NCBI GenBank assembly: GCA_036936605.1
Contig: JAUPFV010000002.1
Coordinates: 337,317,215-337,381,214 of the forward strand
Direction of reading: 5' to 3'
Source of the DNA: Limnanthes douglasii subsp. nivea
Lineage: Eukaryota; Streptophyta; Magnoliopsida; Brassicales; Limnanthaceae
Length of the DNA: 64,000 nt
The position numbers were made by a program, and so were the translations under genes. Below the pieces are notes generated by a model. That model did not search any database, had not been told where the DNA came from, and worked only from the letters and a program-made list of their open reading frames with translations. Of this stretch, positions 1 through 12,540 are shown piece after piece; position 1 is the first letter of the stretch; each line of letters opens with the position of its first letter.

Positions 1-165
1 ACGCTCTTAAGATCTGAAGCAGTTTTTCGCCTGAGCCTGTTGTTCCCGATTCCGGCGCCCCTCTCCGGGTTGTCTCCCCTCTCAAGGGCTTCTCGGAGTT
101 TCTCTTTTTATTGATTGTCTTCTGGTAATCTATTTTTCTTTGTGTCTGTTACTCTGTTTCTGATA

Positions 166-1467
166 ATGGAAAACAGAGCTTTTAATGAAGCTGATTTTCC
201 GGCTTTAAATGATGCTCCGATCAAGGCTCTGATTATAGTCAACAAGTCTTATTCAGAAACTGTTAAACAAAAACCTATATTGAAAGAAACGTTCGTGGAG
301 TATGTTAAAGAATCTGATAGTCATATCTCTGTTCAGTATTCTAAAGAAACAAAGGATCGCTTATTGATGCAAAGCAGATTTACCTTAATTGGAAAGTTCG
401 CTAATGGAATACCAAAGCGTTCTTCCCTTCAACATTTTCTTGATTCTTTTAAGTTCAAGGGAAATTTTAGCTTCATTACTGCTGATTCATGCCATATTTT
501 AATCGAGTTTTGCCTCAAAGAAGATGTCAGCCTTCTTTGGTCCAAAAGCGTCTGGTCTGTCGATGGTAAAAGTATGAGAGTTTTAAAATGGAGTCCTGAC
601 TTCAATAAGAACATAGAAAACCCAGTGGTGTTATTATGGGTCAGGTTCGAAAAGGTACCGGAATTTATGTATAACATATCGGTTATTCACGACCTTGCAT
701 TATCCCTTGGTACAGTTCATCGTGTTGTGGTTCCTGATATGCATAGAGCCAGCAGGAATGCTTGCTTTTCTCAAGTTGAGGTTAATGTTGTTAAGGATTT
801 GAAAAGAAGTATGTGGGTAGGGTTTGGTGAGAATGATGGGAATTGGATTGGTATTAGTTACAAGAATGTTCCTGGTTATTGTTCACATTGTTATCACTTG
901 GGCCACACTGTTAAAGATTGTAGAAAAATTGATAACAAGAAAGAAAAGGAAGAACAGATTAAAAATGATAAGGAAGATCTATTAAAGAAAGATGTTATAG
1001 CTCAAAATGTGGTGAATACATCTCAAGATCCACAGCCTACTCAGATCACTAAGGTGTACAAAAGGAAGCTAAAGTCTATAATTACTAAAGAAACAGAGTC
1101 TGTTAAAGATTCTTCGGATATTGCTCCCATTGTTGTTGAAGATTGCTGCTCCTCCAAGAATGATCAGGAGATTATTGGTGCTCTCCAAAAACTTGATGCT
1201 GAGTTCCATACTAGTTATGATAAACAGGAGGCTAATACTTCTCCAAATCTGAGGAATGCTGGTAGTTGTGCTGTCTCTCCAAGTTCGAATTTATTGTGTG
1301 ATTCCCCAAGGTTCTCTTCTCCTTGTCAAGGCTTTAATCAGCTTATCAATCAGAAGATCAAGTCTGCCAACAAGAAAAAGATTAGTAAAAATCTATCTAT
1401 TAACTCTCTAAAGAAAAGGGAGAGCAAAAAGTTCAAGTCATTATCTGATAATGATAAAGATATGTAG
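166..1467 (+). CDS. LINE-A ORF1, DUF4283 plus zinc-knuckle RNA-binding protein
   Basis: Predicted nucleic-acid chaperone or RNA-binding protein of the LINE ribonucleoprotein. I chose the ATG at 166; the open frame extends to a TTG at 115, but initiation at ATG is more likely. The protein is about 433 residues and uninterrupted. The N-terminal half has the DUF4283-like fold region (around residues 50-230 of the frame), with the typical conserved VVLLWVRFEKVPEFMYN block. A CX2CX4HX4C zinc knuckle (CSHCYHLGHTVKDC) follows near 880-925. The C-terminal third is lysine- and serine-rich with low complexity. The stop (1465-1467) lies inside the start of ORF2, a 17-bp overlap in a different frame that suggests ORF2 is translated by re-initiation. 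Family assignment is firm; function is inferred from the family. Confidence 0.85.
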   Translation: MENRAFNEADFPALNDAPIKALIIVNKSYSETVKQKPILKETFVEYVKESDSHISVQYSKETKDRLLMQSRFTLIGKFANGIPKRSSLQHFLDSFKFKGNFSFITADSCHILIEFCLKEDVSLLWSKSVWSVDGKSMRVLKWSPDFNKNIENPVVLLWVRFEKVPEFMYNISVIHDLALSLGTVHRVVVPDMHRASRNACFSQVEVNVVKDLKRSMWVGFGENDGNWIGISYKNVPGYCSHCYHLGHTVKDCRKIDNKKEKEEQIKNDKEDLLKKDVIAQNVVNTSQDPQPTQITKVYKRKLKSIITKETESVKDSSDIAPIVVEDCCSSKNDQEIIGALQKLDAEFHTSYDKQEANTSPNLRNAGSCAVSPSSNLLCDSPRFSSPCQGFNQLINQKIKSANKKKISKNLSINSLKKRESKKFKSLSDNDKDM

Positions 1468-4400
1468 TTGGAATGCTCGTGGCATAAATAATACTTCTAC
1501 CTTATCTAGGCTTAATTTTATGATTCAAAGTGAAAAGATCAAAGTTTTTACCATTCAAGAGCCTATGGCTAATGTTGATAAGATGGAGAAGATTTCTAAA
1601 AGAATCGGGTTGGTATTTGCTTCTAATTGTTCTAGCAAAGTGTAGGTGTTTTGGTCTCCTGATGTCAACCTTTCAATAATGGTTGATCATGACCAATTTT
1701 TACATATGGACATCAGTACTAGCAACTTCTATTTTACTTTTACTTCTGTTTATGCTAAGAACAACCGTTCTCTTTGTAAAGACCTTTGGAATAGTATGAT
1801 TTCTCTGGCTAATGATAGTAATCCCTGGTTACTTGCTGGTGACTTTAATGCAATTACTAGCTCTGATGACCAGTTGGGTTGTTCTAGTTTTGATTTTGGA
1901 AGTTCTGAAGACTTTAATGAAGCCATCAGAGTTTGTAACCTGGAAGATACTGGGTTTGTGGGATCTAGATTCACTTGGAGCAACAATCGTTGCTGGAAAA
2001 TACTCGACATAACCTTAGTCGACAATTGTATGTCTTATACTATTCAGAGTATTCAGGTGTTTCACATGGTCAGAACTTGTTCTGACCATACCCCCTTACT
2101 TATATCTTTGTCTAATAATTCTAATTCTGTTCTTCATTATAATAAATGTAATTTTAAATTCTTAAATGCTTGGACTAATGATTCTGGTTTCCTAAGTCTT
2201 GTGAAGCAGAATTGGGACATTCCTTGTCGTGGAAGTCACAACAATATTTTCTGGTTCAAATTAAATAGGCTTAAAAAGAGGCTTATAGATTGGAACATAA
2301 ACCGGTTTGGGAACATTTTTAATAAAGTTAAAAAAGGCTACTGATGATGTCAACCTTAATGAGTCTATCCATTTAAGTGACAACAACATTAACTCTAAGG
2401 CTAGTCTTGATATTTCTAATAACACTCTTATTCAAGCTCTTAAAGATGAGGAATCTTATTGGAGGCAAAAGTGCTTCAACACTTGGTTGAATGAAGGTGA
2501 TGGCAATACGAAGGTTTATCATAGATATGTCTCTAAGCAGCGTAAGAAGAATCTCATTAATGGTATTAAGCAGGATGGCATTTGGATATGTAATCAGGAT
2601 GACATAGCTAAGTTTGCTGAATCTCATTTTAAAAATATTCTATCTAATGGTTCTTGTGATAACACTACTGATCTTGATATGCAGGATGCTATCTATTCTA
2701 ATATCCCTAAGATTATCACTGACTCTGACAACCTATTCATGCTTAGACCTACTAATATTGATGAAATTTGGACTACGATCAACAATATGAAGAAGGACAG
2801 TGCTGTTGGCACTGATGGGTTCAATATTTTTTTCTTAAAATCTTGTTGGGATATAATTAAAATTGATATGTGTAACTCTCTAAATGCTTATCTTAAGGGT
2901 TGTAGTGTTCCTAAAGGGGTTTTTGCCACAGGGATTTGCTTAATTCCTAAGGGCTCTAATCCTATTAACTGGGATAACTACAGACCCATAAGTCTGTGTA
3001 CTATTTTTAACAGGGTCATCTCTAGTCTTATTAACTGTAGGCTTGCTGATTTACTTCCTAAAATAGTTTCTAAAAACCAGGGTGCCTTTGTAAAGAATAG
3101 GCTCATACATGATAATATTCTTATCACTAAGGAGATGCTTCATAATATCAATAAAAGGCCTAGCAAGGGCAATATTATAATGCAATTGGATATGACAAAG
3201 GCATTTGACAGAATGTCTCATGCCTTTGTCCTAAAGGTTTTAGCCTGTTTTGGATTTTCTAAAGATTTTGTTTCCATCATCAATACTCTTATTTCCAATG
3301 TAATGTTATATATTCTAATTAATGGCTTAAGTGTGGCTATTTCCCTCAAAAGAAAGGCCTGAGACAGGGAGATCCCCTGTCTCCTAGTCTTTTTATTATA
3401 GCACAAGATGTGCTTATTATAGGGATTCAGGCTCTTTTTAATGCAAATGACAGCATGAAATATTACACAAAATCTAATTATCTCTTACCAAGTTTAGCCT
3501 TTGCAGACGATATCATCATATTTACAAATAGCTTGCCCTCCACCATCATGAAGCTCAGTGATCTGCTTGACAAATATCAAACAATCAGTGGACAAGCAGT
3601 TAATAAAAACAAAACCAAAGTGATTACATCTGCTAAGTTTAGTCAAGGTGGTGCTTCAAGACTTAAGGTGACAACTGGCTTCAACATCGAATCAGCCCCT
3701 TTCATCTACTTGGGAATAATAATTGCTGCCAATAACAAAGGAAAAAATTACTTACCCCTTATAGAAAACTTCATAATAAGATTCAGGAATGGGACATGAA
3801 ACATCTGTCTTTTGGGGGGCAGATTTTCCTTCATTTCTAATGTGCTACATCCAATTGTATACTTTTGGATGCAGAATAGTGCTATCCCTAATTCCATTCT
3901 CAACAAGATTGATCTTTGCTTTAACAGATTCTTATGGAGGTCCAAGTATAATGAGAAGTCCATACATTGGACCTCTTGGAATATGCTTTGTAAGCCCTAT
4001 GATGAGGGTGGGCTTAATATTAAAAGGCTAGTTGATATTCAGCTCACTTTTAGCTATAAGCTCTGGGGTTTTTTTCGAAAAAACAATTCTATTTGGTCTG
4101 AATTAATGCATAAAACTTATTGTTCTAATACCCACCCCACTAAAGCTATTTGTAAGGTCACTGATTATGTTGTTTGGAAGAGGCTTTATTCTGTTAAGAA
4201 TATGGCTGAGCAGCATATTAGTTGGGTTCTTGGTAAGGGAAATGTTGATTTCTGGCTAGATGCTTGGCATGATATGCCTCCTATCCTAGCTAGTCAGGGT
4301 GATAGAAACTGGTTTTTGCCTGCTACTGTTAAGTCTTTTTGGAAAGGGACTTGTTGGGACATTCAATCTCTCTTGACTATTCTTAATCAGGACCAAGTTA

Positions 4401-5551
4401 ATCACATTAGTACTTTAAAACTTAATCCTGATCAAGATTATCAGATTGTTTGGAAGTTATCTAAAGATAGAAAGTTTAATACTATGGATACTTGGAATAT
4501 CATTAGAAACACTAGCAGTAAGTCAAGTTTTCTTAGAAAGATTTGGAGCCATTTTATTCAAAAAAAAATTCTTTTTTGTGTTGGAAAATCATTAAAAAAT
4601 TTGTCCCAATCGATAATATCCTTTCCAAGAGACATTTTGTCATTGTTTCTAAGTGTCAATTCTGCTGCAGTAGTGAAGAGAAAAATCATCTCTTCATCAA
4701 CTGCACCTACTCTTGGGCTTTATGGAATTATTTTGGGTGGCTGTTTAAGGTTCCCATCTATAGACACATGACGTTTAATCATCTTCTTCATACTTGGTTC
4801 TGTTTTTCGAACTACAAATTTCACATTACTCATTTAGTCCCGCAAGTTATCTATTGGACCATCTGGTTCAATAGAAATAGATCTAAATTCAACAACACTC
4901 ATGATGATTTCAAGAGTGATGTTGATAGAATCTGTAGAATTATCTTAGCTATTGACTCTGGGGATAAACTACATTCTAAGCACTGGTCTCTGGTTTGTAA
5001 CACAGGTTCTGTGTTGGGCTGTAAACAAAAGAAAGAAACGAGTGTTGTACCTGAAATGGTTTGCTCCTCCTCCTGGTAGATTGAAGATCAACGTCGATGG
5101 CGCTTGTCACTCCTCAGGCGAATCCAGTGGAGGCCTTATTGTCAGAAATGATAGGGGTGATATCTTGTTGGGAAAAGGGTTTGTTTTTGGCAAAATGAAT
5201 CCTTTTCAGGCTGAATTCAAGGCTTTTATCGAAGAGCTTCTCACTTGCAAACGTTATGGTTGGGATAATGTCGATTTAGAGTCAGATTTTCTGGCTCTAA
5301 TCAACATGCTTGCAAGTGGTCTCTCTGTCCCTTCTTTTGAGCCATTGCGCATTGTTTGTAGAAGCTTAATCAGACCAAGAATGACTCTCCGTCACGTATC
5401 CAGAACTCAGAATCAAGCTGCGGACTAGATCGTGAAGAGAGCCATTATTGATCGTCAAAACTTTGCTTTTGAGGGTTTAAATGCTCCTTCTCAACTTCTA
5501 GCCATTACAACTCTAGAAAGTTTGGGTTTGGGCTATATCGATTTCGGGTAG
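1451..5551 (+). pseudogene. LINE-A ORF2 (endonuclease, reverse transcriptase, zf-RVT, RNase H), broken
   Basis: In order: APE-type endonuclease (starts ICSWNARGIN; later LLAGDFNAI and CSDHTPLL), reverse transcriptase (motif A QLDMTKAFD, then GLRQGDPLSPSLF after a shift near 3350, catalytic FADD near 3503), zf-RVT zinc-binding region near 4650-4720, and a plant-type terminal RNase H (KINVDGACHSSG near 5090). Breaks are an in-frame TAG at 1643-1645, a frameshift at the A6 run 2330-2335, a shift near 3350, shifts in 3780-3825 at a G6 run, a shift at the A run 4560-4568, a shift near 5050, and an in-frame TAG at 5426-5428. Reading across that last stop the frame ends at 5551. Most lesions sit in homopolymers, as expected of decay by slippage. 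The element can no longer encode its own reverse transcriptase. Confidence 0.85.
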
Positions 5552-5599
5552 AGTTTTGGTGTGGATTGGTAATTTGGTAGAGATATGGCGATTATGGTT

Positions 5600-5794
5600 C
5601 TCTGGTGCACTGCACTCGATTGCTCTCTCCTCATTAGAAGAGAAAACTTTGGGTGAGCGTCGACCAAGGAGAAGCAGAACCTGGAGAAGATAACTCGTCT
5701 TCTACTCTCTGGTGCACTGCACCCAGTTCCGTCCTCTCTCATCAGAAGAGAAGAGAAGAGTACTTTGGACGAGCGTCGACCAAGGATAAGCAGA
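5600..5794 (+). repeat. Imperfect tandem duplication in LINE-A 3' UTR
   Basis: Two related units, 5600-5679 and 5707-5794 (period about 107 bp), both start CTCTGGTGCACTGCAC and both contain GCGTCGACCAAGGA followed by AAGCAGAA. They differ by small indels, such as extra GAGAA units in the second. Short open frames here are by-products of the repeat and not genes. Confidence 0.75.
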
Positions 5795-6040
5795 AGGGAG
5801 CTTTGGATGGAGTTGCAGATTGGGTCGTAGGTTGCAGAAGAGAGCTTTGGGTATAACTGCTGTTTGTGTCGAAGGTTAAAGACTACTTAGTGTCGAATTA
5901 GGGTTTGGATTAATGATTTGGGGATTCTTTATTAGGTCAAATTATTTTTGAGCCCCTTTTTTGAGTTGTTTCTCAATTGATCCGTGTATTCTGTAAAACT
6001 ATCAATTTGGTAATATATTGATTCTTTTGCTTAAAAAAAG

Positions 6041-9000
6041 CTTAATTGTATACTATTATAATTTTTAGTCTTATTTATTAGTTTTTATAATAATTTTTTT
6101 TTTACATTGGGCTAATTATAGCTCCAAAATATTAGACAAATTATATAAATTAAAATTTATACATAGTAATGATCACAAGTAACCTATTTTGTTTTTAATT
6201 TTTTAAAAATTTGTTAGCATTGAATGTTGGTCAGATAAAAGATTTGTTTTCCACGTCCAAAAGAAAATCTATTAATATTTTATTATTTATAAAATAATTT
6301 TTTTGTACTTAATTATTTAATAAATAGAATTAAAATGATTAAAATAATATATTACAATAATAATAATATATTTCATATAAACTTTTAGATTTTGTATCAA
6401 ACTTTAATAACAAAACTACAAACCATATTTATTATTTGCAATTTATATTTATTTAAATTTTTAATAATTATATCTATTTTTTAAACATATAAATTTATTT
6501 AAAGTTTATAATTTTTTAGAATTTTATACCACTCAACTTTTCATATTTGTTGAATATAATCTTATTTAAATTAGTGTTAAATTTAATAAAATTAAAGATA
6601 ATAGAACTATAACAATAAAATAGTAAATATCATATATTAATTTTAATATTAATATAACTAATAAATTAACTAACAAATATCTAATATAAAAAATAGATTT
6701 TCTTTTAAATTTATAACACGTGCCAAATCGTATGCTTAAAAAGTTTAAGATCTTCTACCCGTAGGACACAAAAGAAGAGGGCTTTGGGTTAATGTAACCC
6801 TGACTACATTTTCAAAATTTTGATCGAAACCATTTTTTTTAGTTTACTTTCTTTGATAAATAGGAAACCTTATTTGTGTCGCGCACTTTAAAATATTTTT
6901 AAATTTTTTATTCATTACAAAAAAATTGTTTATTTATTTATTTTGAGTTTCATAATATTTATTTTATAAATAAGCAGGTCGACATGTATAGACTAAACAT
7001 TTATAGTTACTAGATGAATAATATGCTTTCTTTTATTGATAGTACATTCAAGAAAAGCTGATTGCTGTACAAAATAAATTGGTGATGAAATTATCAATCA
7101 AATACAAACTAATCTTATGGTTTAATGAAAAAGTTTATCTCAGATTAATAAAAGGTGACAGATTCAGAGGTATATCCAAATGAAGTAATTGTTAAAGTAT
7201 TCTTTCATTTTTTTTAAGTTTAAAGAATATCGAGCTGAAAAGTAATAATATTCATCAACTAATTATATATATAAGTTCCAAAAGTAAAAGATCACATGTA
7301 CTCTTTCGCTGGTGATAGTAAACAGAAGGCAGAGTGAAAGTGAACAAGTGTCACAAAACCTCAAGCAAATAGGTTTTTTATATTAAATTCTAATTTTTTT
7401 AATTTTTTTAATAAAAATAGGTTTTATTTAAATCCAATAACATCATTAGGATAATTTAAAGAATGAGGCTTTGAAACTCGAGCGTGCAAGACTCACGCAA
7501 CTGAGCAGAAACTATGCTCCGGTTGGAGCTTCTTCAACCATTACGAAAAAAAAAATTAAATGAAATATTGTTACAAATCCACAATATATAGCAAGACATA
7601 AAAATCAAATTATTATTTATTATCTAATTTACTGTATTCTTTGTTTTATAATAAGATAAAGTTCAATGTTATATCGAAAATTAGAATAAAATAATGTGAT
7701 TAGTGAAATTAATAATTTTTTATTTATTTAATGAAATTAGTAATTTATATATCTAGTTAATCATTTTACTGACACTAACAAAATATTTATATTTAATATT
7801 GTGTTAGAATACTAAGACCTCACTAAATATAAAATGAATTCTTTTTGTATACTTCTGAACAAGATCTTCCATGGATTATGTTTTGTTGGCAAATTAGACA
7901 TGTGATGGCTATAAAAACTTAAGAGCTTGACTATAAAAGTGATGGGTGGGAAGTGATATTATAATATAATAAAATACTCTCATATTTTTTAAAAGATTGA
8001 TTAGAAAATCAACACACACTTTTTTATATTTAATTTTGCTAAAAGAGTATTAATTAAGAAAAAAATAACGATAGCTATGTAATATATACCAGTATCTTAA
8101 GATAAACCAAATCCAACATTCAACATGCAACCTTCAATATTTCATAGGGTTAAAATTGAATTAAAAATAAAATAAAGATACAATTACGTCCAATAATTTT
8201 AATATATTTTATATTGATTTTTTTATTTATAACATTAATGAAATTAAAAAAGAAAGATTAATTGTTCTTTTTTATTATGCAGTTTTAAAATCAAACAAAA
8301 AAATTGATATAGTAGATTATTTGACTATCGGTCGATTAGACTATCGTGTTCGGCTGTGGCTACGAACTTTATCTTGTTTTTCTTTTGAGATGGAAATTGT
8401 TTAATGAACCGCAGATATTTTTTTATTTTTTACTAAAACTAAAGAGATTACTTTTTAAACTAATGCCTATAGTCCTCTAACAGATGATATTAATATATAA
8501 ATATCTAACTTTAAAATCGATAACTAATATTTTTATAAAAATATTATTACTTGATGGTAGTTTATACACTTGTAAAAGGTTATATGATGAAATTTATTTT
8601 GTTTATAATAAATATAATTCCTTGGATAAACGTGATATAAAAGTAAAAACATATAAATAAACGTCCATAAATATTGTTCTAACGTAGTAGTAATGTAATA
8701 TATTAATGATAAAAGTTTTAAAAAGTTTAATTAATAATTCAAGAAATTTACAATAAAGAAATATTACACTTTACTCTTTTCACTAATAATTCTCTTCTAA
8801 GATTTTTATTTATATACAACCGGTGGATAGAAAAAAGATAAAAAAAAATTATTTTGTGTTATTATTAAATAAAATTTAAGAAAAGGATGGATAGAATTCA
8901 AAGATTATATTGTTTTCAAAAGAATGTATTTATTTTATTTATTTTTATTTTTATTACAATTAAATAGAACTTTCGTCATTTAAAAAAAGTATGCGAAAGG

Positions 9001-9421
9001 TTTTACAAAAATAGTATCTAAACCAGACTATCAGATTTTTATAAAAAAATTAGAAAATGATATTCGTCCCTTCTCTCGGGGTAATTTTTTTCTATGGTTT
9101 ACTCTTTCATTTTTTATAAAGTATTTGTTTATGTATCCTCAAAACTAGTTTTACTTTCTAGTTTTGCATTATAGGTTTTGTTTTTTTGTCAATTTTGTAT
9201 GTGCGTTCGCTTTCTTAATCATTTTTTTATTCCAATCGATCCGGTCTTTTCGGCACTTGTTTTTGTGAAATTGACTCTTGCGGGTTTAAGTATTGTTGGT
9301 CGAAATTTCCAATTATGTGGTGGTGTCATTAGAGGCGATCATAATGGGAGGTTAGACAGGTGCTTTGATAAAGACATCCAAAACTATTAGAGTGCTACGT
9401 TTGGCTTCAGATTCTTATGAG
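6041..9421. repeat. R1 dispersed repeat, copy a
   Basis: About 3.4 kb of AT-rich non-coding DNA that aligns by eye, in the same order, with 58845-64000 (copy c), and in its last third with 18931-20598 (copy b). Anchors are AGCTTAATTGTATACTATTAT at the start, GTTAGCATTGAATGTT near 6217, GAAACTCGAGCGTGCAAGA near 7471, and AACAAGATCTTCCAT near 7858. Another is a block near 8110 around AAACCAAATCCAACATTCAA. The right end (9200-9340) is a module also seen at 19640, 25860 and 53650. Copies a and b are followed by Tat-type gag remnants, and the 25840 fragment also precedes one. R1 may therefore be the long LTR and leader of the old Tat family; that is inference. No gene is seen in it. Confidence 0.6.
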
Positions 9422-10171
9422 TACGGCTATTAATGGATCGTGAGAAATGAGAAATGAGAACCAGACCAGAACCGAATCGGTAAGAACCTGATCGAACCTT
9501 AATGGTTTGGTTCACGATTTCATACTAAAAACTGAGACCGATAAGGGATCGAAGCGATGAAACCAATTCTGAACCAAACCGATAAACTCAATTCTGAACT
9601 GAACCAATAAAACCAATTCAGCACCAAACCGATAAAATTGATAAACAGATGGAACTGATTTTGAACTGAACTGATAAAACTCGTAAACTAATAGAAACAA
9701 TACTAGATAAAACTAATAACCTGGTAGAACTGTTATGGAATCGAACCTATAAAACCGTCGGAACCAATTGTTTTTTTTTAAATTTATTTTTTATACACTA
9801 TATCACCAAAATATTTTGGTAAAGACCAACTTAAAAAGTTAAAGATTAACTTCTTAACTTTAATTTTAATATCATTTATTTAAGTAAAAAGTTTGAAAAA
9901 TAAAATTATAATTTGATTTATGTATTTTTTTTTAAATAGACCGAACCGAAGAAAAACCGGATAAAATGAGACCAAAATCAGACCAAAATGAAACCGGATG
10001 ACCGAAACCAAACCGGACTGAAGTGGAATCAAATTGGAAATGAACCCAACTAAACTGAACCCAAAGTTTAGTGGTCCGATCTAATTTTGAAAACTAGAAC
10101 AAAAAGCTTAGTTGTTCGGTCTGGTCTGGTTCCGTTGAAATCCCAATTGAACCGAACCGATAACAACCCTA
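9422..10171. mobile_element. hAT-like non-autonomous element, copy 1
   Basis: A 750-bp element with degenerate terminal inverted repeats. The left end is TACGGCTATTAATGG and the right end TAACAACCCTA; the other copies give TAGGGTTGTTA. Subterminal DNA on both sides consists of imperfect ACCGAACCGA/AACCGGA runs around an AT-rich core with no ORF. Flanks CTTATGAG (9414-9421) and CTTAAAAG (10172-10179) match at 6 of 8 positions, consistent with the 8-bp target duplication of hAT elements. No transposase is present, so it depended on one supplied in trans. Confidence 0.7.
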
Positions 10172-10600
10172 CTTAAAAGACATGAATACCGAGATGCAGA
10201 TGGATCCCACAGTTCCTATAGAAGGAATAAACAATGGAGAGGGTTCTGAGCGAGATTACACAAAGTCCAATGCAGGTGGATTGTGTTAGAAGACAAGGTT
10301 CGTATTTCCCTCATAGGACAATTTAGACTTATCATAAAATCAATGTTGAGTAAGTTGTGTGTCTAGTATAGTAAGCTGAGTGCCTACTTCACTTAATCTG
10401 GGGCCTCCAAGCCCACCAAACTGACCCTAAATATATGAACCGACCCGGTTGGCCCAACGATCTTTGAAATCTTATAAATAAATCCAAAATAGCATTTAAT
10501 GGATGGTTAAATTCTCCCTCTATATATATTAAATACTAGTACCAAGAACCAAGAATATTATGAATTTCCAAAAACCGACACCAATTCAATCTCTAAAAGA
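10172..10600 (+). other. Old Tat-type gag start remnant and unassigned insert
   Basis: Right after the hAT element, 10181-10260 contains an ATG frame (MNTEMQMDPTVPIEG) also present after the second hAT copy at about 21352. It probably marks the N-terminus of the old gag. From about 10285 to 10590 the sequence does not match that copy and has no ORF. It contains TATA-like AT blocks at 10520-10540 and may be a later insertion, but I could not define its ends. Confidence 0.4.
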
Positions 10601-12540
10601 AAATTGGAACACCCGTTATTGCAGATACCACAATGATGTGGGTTATGATACTCAAGATTGTATTGGCTTAAAACAATAAGTACAAACTTTAATTGAAAGT
10701 GGGAAATTATATGCTTTTGTTAAAAAAACAAAGGATCAACATGAAAGTTAATACATGTGCCTAGCCTAGTGCAAGCACAACACAAGTTACATCACTAAAT
10801 GTTCAAGGACAAAGTATAGGGTCATCTCAACAAGAGGATGTTATGATGATTGTGGAACAATTTGATGTAGATTTTGAGTACTTGCAATCCTGATCGGGAT
10901 CAGAATCAGGTTGGAGTCATAGTAGAAAAATACCAACATTATCCGACCTGTGCAGCTACTTTGAATCTTTGACCATTTTTGGGGGAGACACTGTGACTGC
11001 GCCCTCAAGGTGCTCAAGAAAAAGACATGTGAACAATCTAACTACTCAATTGGAAGGGAAAATATCTACCCATCTCTATCAGACTCATGCTCCATTCATT
11101 GTCTTTAATAAAGATGACCTAAGAGATATTGCGGGCCCACATAAAGATGTTGTGGTAAAAAGAGCATCCATTAAAGGCAATAAAATATATTGATTCCTGA
11201 TTGATACAAACAATTCAGCAAATATTCTATTTTTATCAACTTATAAGAGAATAAAGAATCCCTCAGTCATCCAACATTCGAATGGAACCATAGTAGGATA
11301 TACTGGTAACTCGGACGATGTGATTAGGGAGTTTGAAGGAGAGGTCCTGTTGCGAAAAGGACCATTCAAGAAGTTGGTAAGGGTTTTGTTTGTAGTAGTT
11401 GATTGTCCAACGTCTTACAATGCTATATTTGGCAGGTATTGGCTATCTAGGATGCATGAAGTATCGTTCACTGTTCACCAATGTTTGAAATATGTCGTGG
11501 AAGGTCAAGTAGGCATCATCTGAAGTAGCCAAAAGGTATCCCATGAATGTTATGTCACTGCTCTTGCTCCAAAATCGTTAAAAGTAGGGAAAGTTAACAA
11601 AGAATAACAGTTAGTGGATTCTTCTGCCGGATCAAACGAGATAGATGATCCAAGGAAGGCTCCTAGTCTTATGATCCCAATTGAAGAAGTTGAAATTCAT
11701 CGCTTGGCAGAAGGTCAAAATGTCAGGTCGGATCTAAATTACCATTAGAATTAAAGGAAAAGTTATTATTCTTTTTATCTAACAATCTACATGTGTTTTC
11801 TTCGTGTAACGAGGATGTAACTGAAGTACCAGCAATTGTGATTGGTCACAAACTATCTGTTAGATCCGATGCAGTCTTGGTGGTGCAAAGAAGAAGAGTT
11901 TTTCCAGAGAAAAATATGAAGTCATAGTCCAAAAAGTAGATCGGTTAACCAAGGTGGGACACATTAAAGAAATCCCACTACCCTCTTTGGACAACTTACC
12001 CGGTCGTAGTCAAAAGGCAAAAGGGAAAATAGCGTATGTGCATTGATTTTACCGATCTCAATAGAGTTTTCCTCAATGATCCATTTCCATTTCCCCGGAT
12101 AGATCGAGTAGTAGAATCCACACCAGGAAACAAGTTGTTATCCTTTATGGATGATTTTTTCGGGTATAATCAAATACAAATGGATCTGAATGATCAAGAT
12201 CACACTACTGTTATCACCAACAACGGACTTCATTGTTATAAGGTAATTCCTTTTGGGTTGAAGAATTATGGAGCCACTTATTAGTGATTGGTTAATAAGG
12301 CATTTACTAGCCAAATTAGAAGAAATGTAAAGTTTATGTCGATGATATGATGGTTAAAATACCTAAAGAAGAAGACCACATATCCGACCTCTAAGAGACT
12401 TTTTCTAACTTAGAAACCATAAACCTGAAATTATATCTTGAAAAATGTCCTTTGGTGTCCGATCTGGAAATATTATATGCTACATAATAGGTGCAAGAAG
12501 GATCCAAGCTTACCCGGATAAATTATATGATTTGATAAAC
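10600..12540 (+). pseudogene. Decayed Tat-type Gypsy gag C-terminus, protease and RT
   Basis: Collinear with the young element at 42303-47920 but far more diverged. In order: gag zinc-knuckle region (RYHNDVGYDTQDC near 10620), end of gag (TIFGGDTVTAPS near 10972), protease (FNKDDLRDIAGPHKD near 11105, then ending in GPFKKLVRVLFVVVDC), spacer, and RT (CIDFTDLN at 12039, SFMDDFFGYNQI, VDDMMVK near 12345). Matches stop near 12540, where LINE-B begins. Numerous stops and shifts make it dead. One stop, TAA at 11605-11607, falls at exactly the codon where the young element also has its only stop. gag and protease are in one continuous frame here, unlike the young element, which is offset by one base at the junction. 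Confidence 0.85.

Larger units (their letters stand above)
1..6040 (+). mobile_element. LINE-A, plant L1-type non-LTR retrotransposon
   Basis: A nearly full-length plant L1-like LINE. In order it has a 5' leader (1-165), ORF1 (166-1467), ORF2 overlapping it (1451-5551), a roughly 490-bp 3' UTR and a short A run at 6034-6040. The 5' end may lie upstream of the window, so no target duplication could be tested. The 3' end is placed at the A run because the sequence after it (from about 6041) matches the sequence from about 58848, where no LINE is present; that site acts as an empty-site comparison. ORF2 has several frameshifts and stops, so this copy is dead although it is not ancient. Confidence 0.85.

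Noticed and set aside
9178..9390. A 70-codon frame in R1, with similar short frames at 19529 and 25900
   Set aside because: The related R1 copies do not preserve a common frame; AT-rich hydrophobic translations are expected by chance.
6041..9421. R1 as a host promoter or gene family
   Set aside because: No conserved frame, no splice pattern, and copies are tied to retrotransposon remnants.
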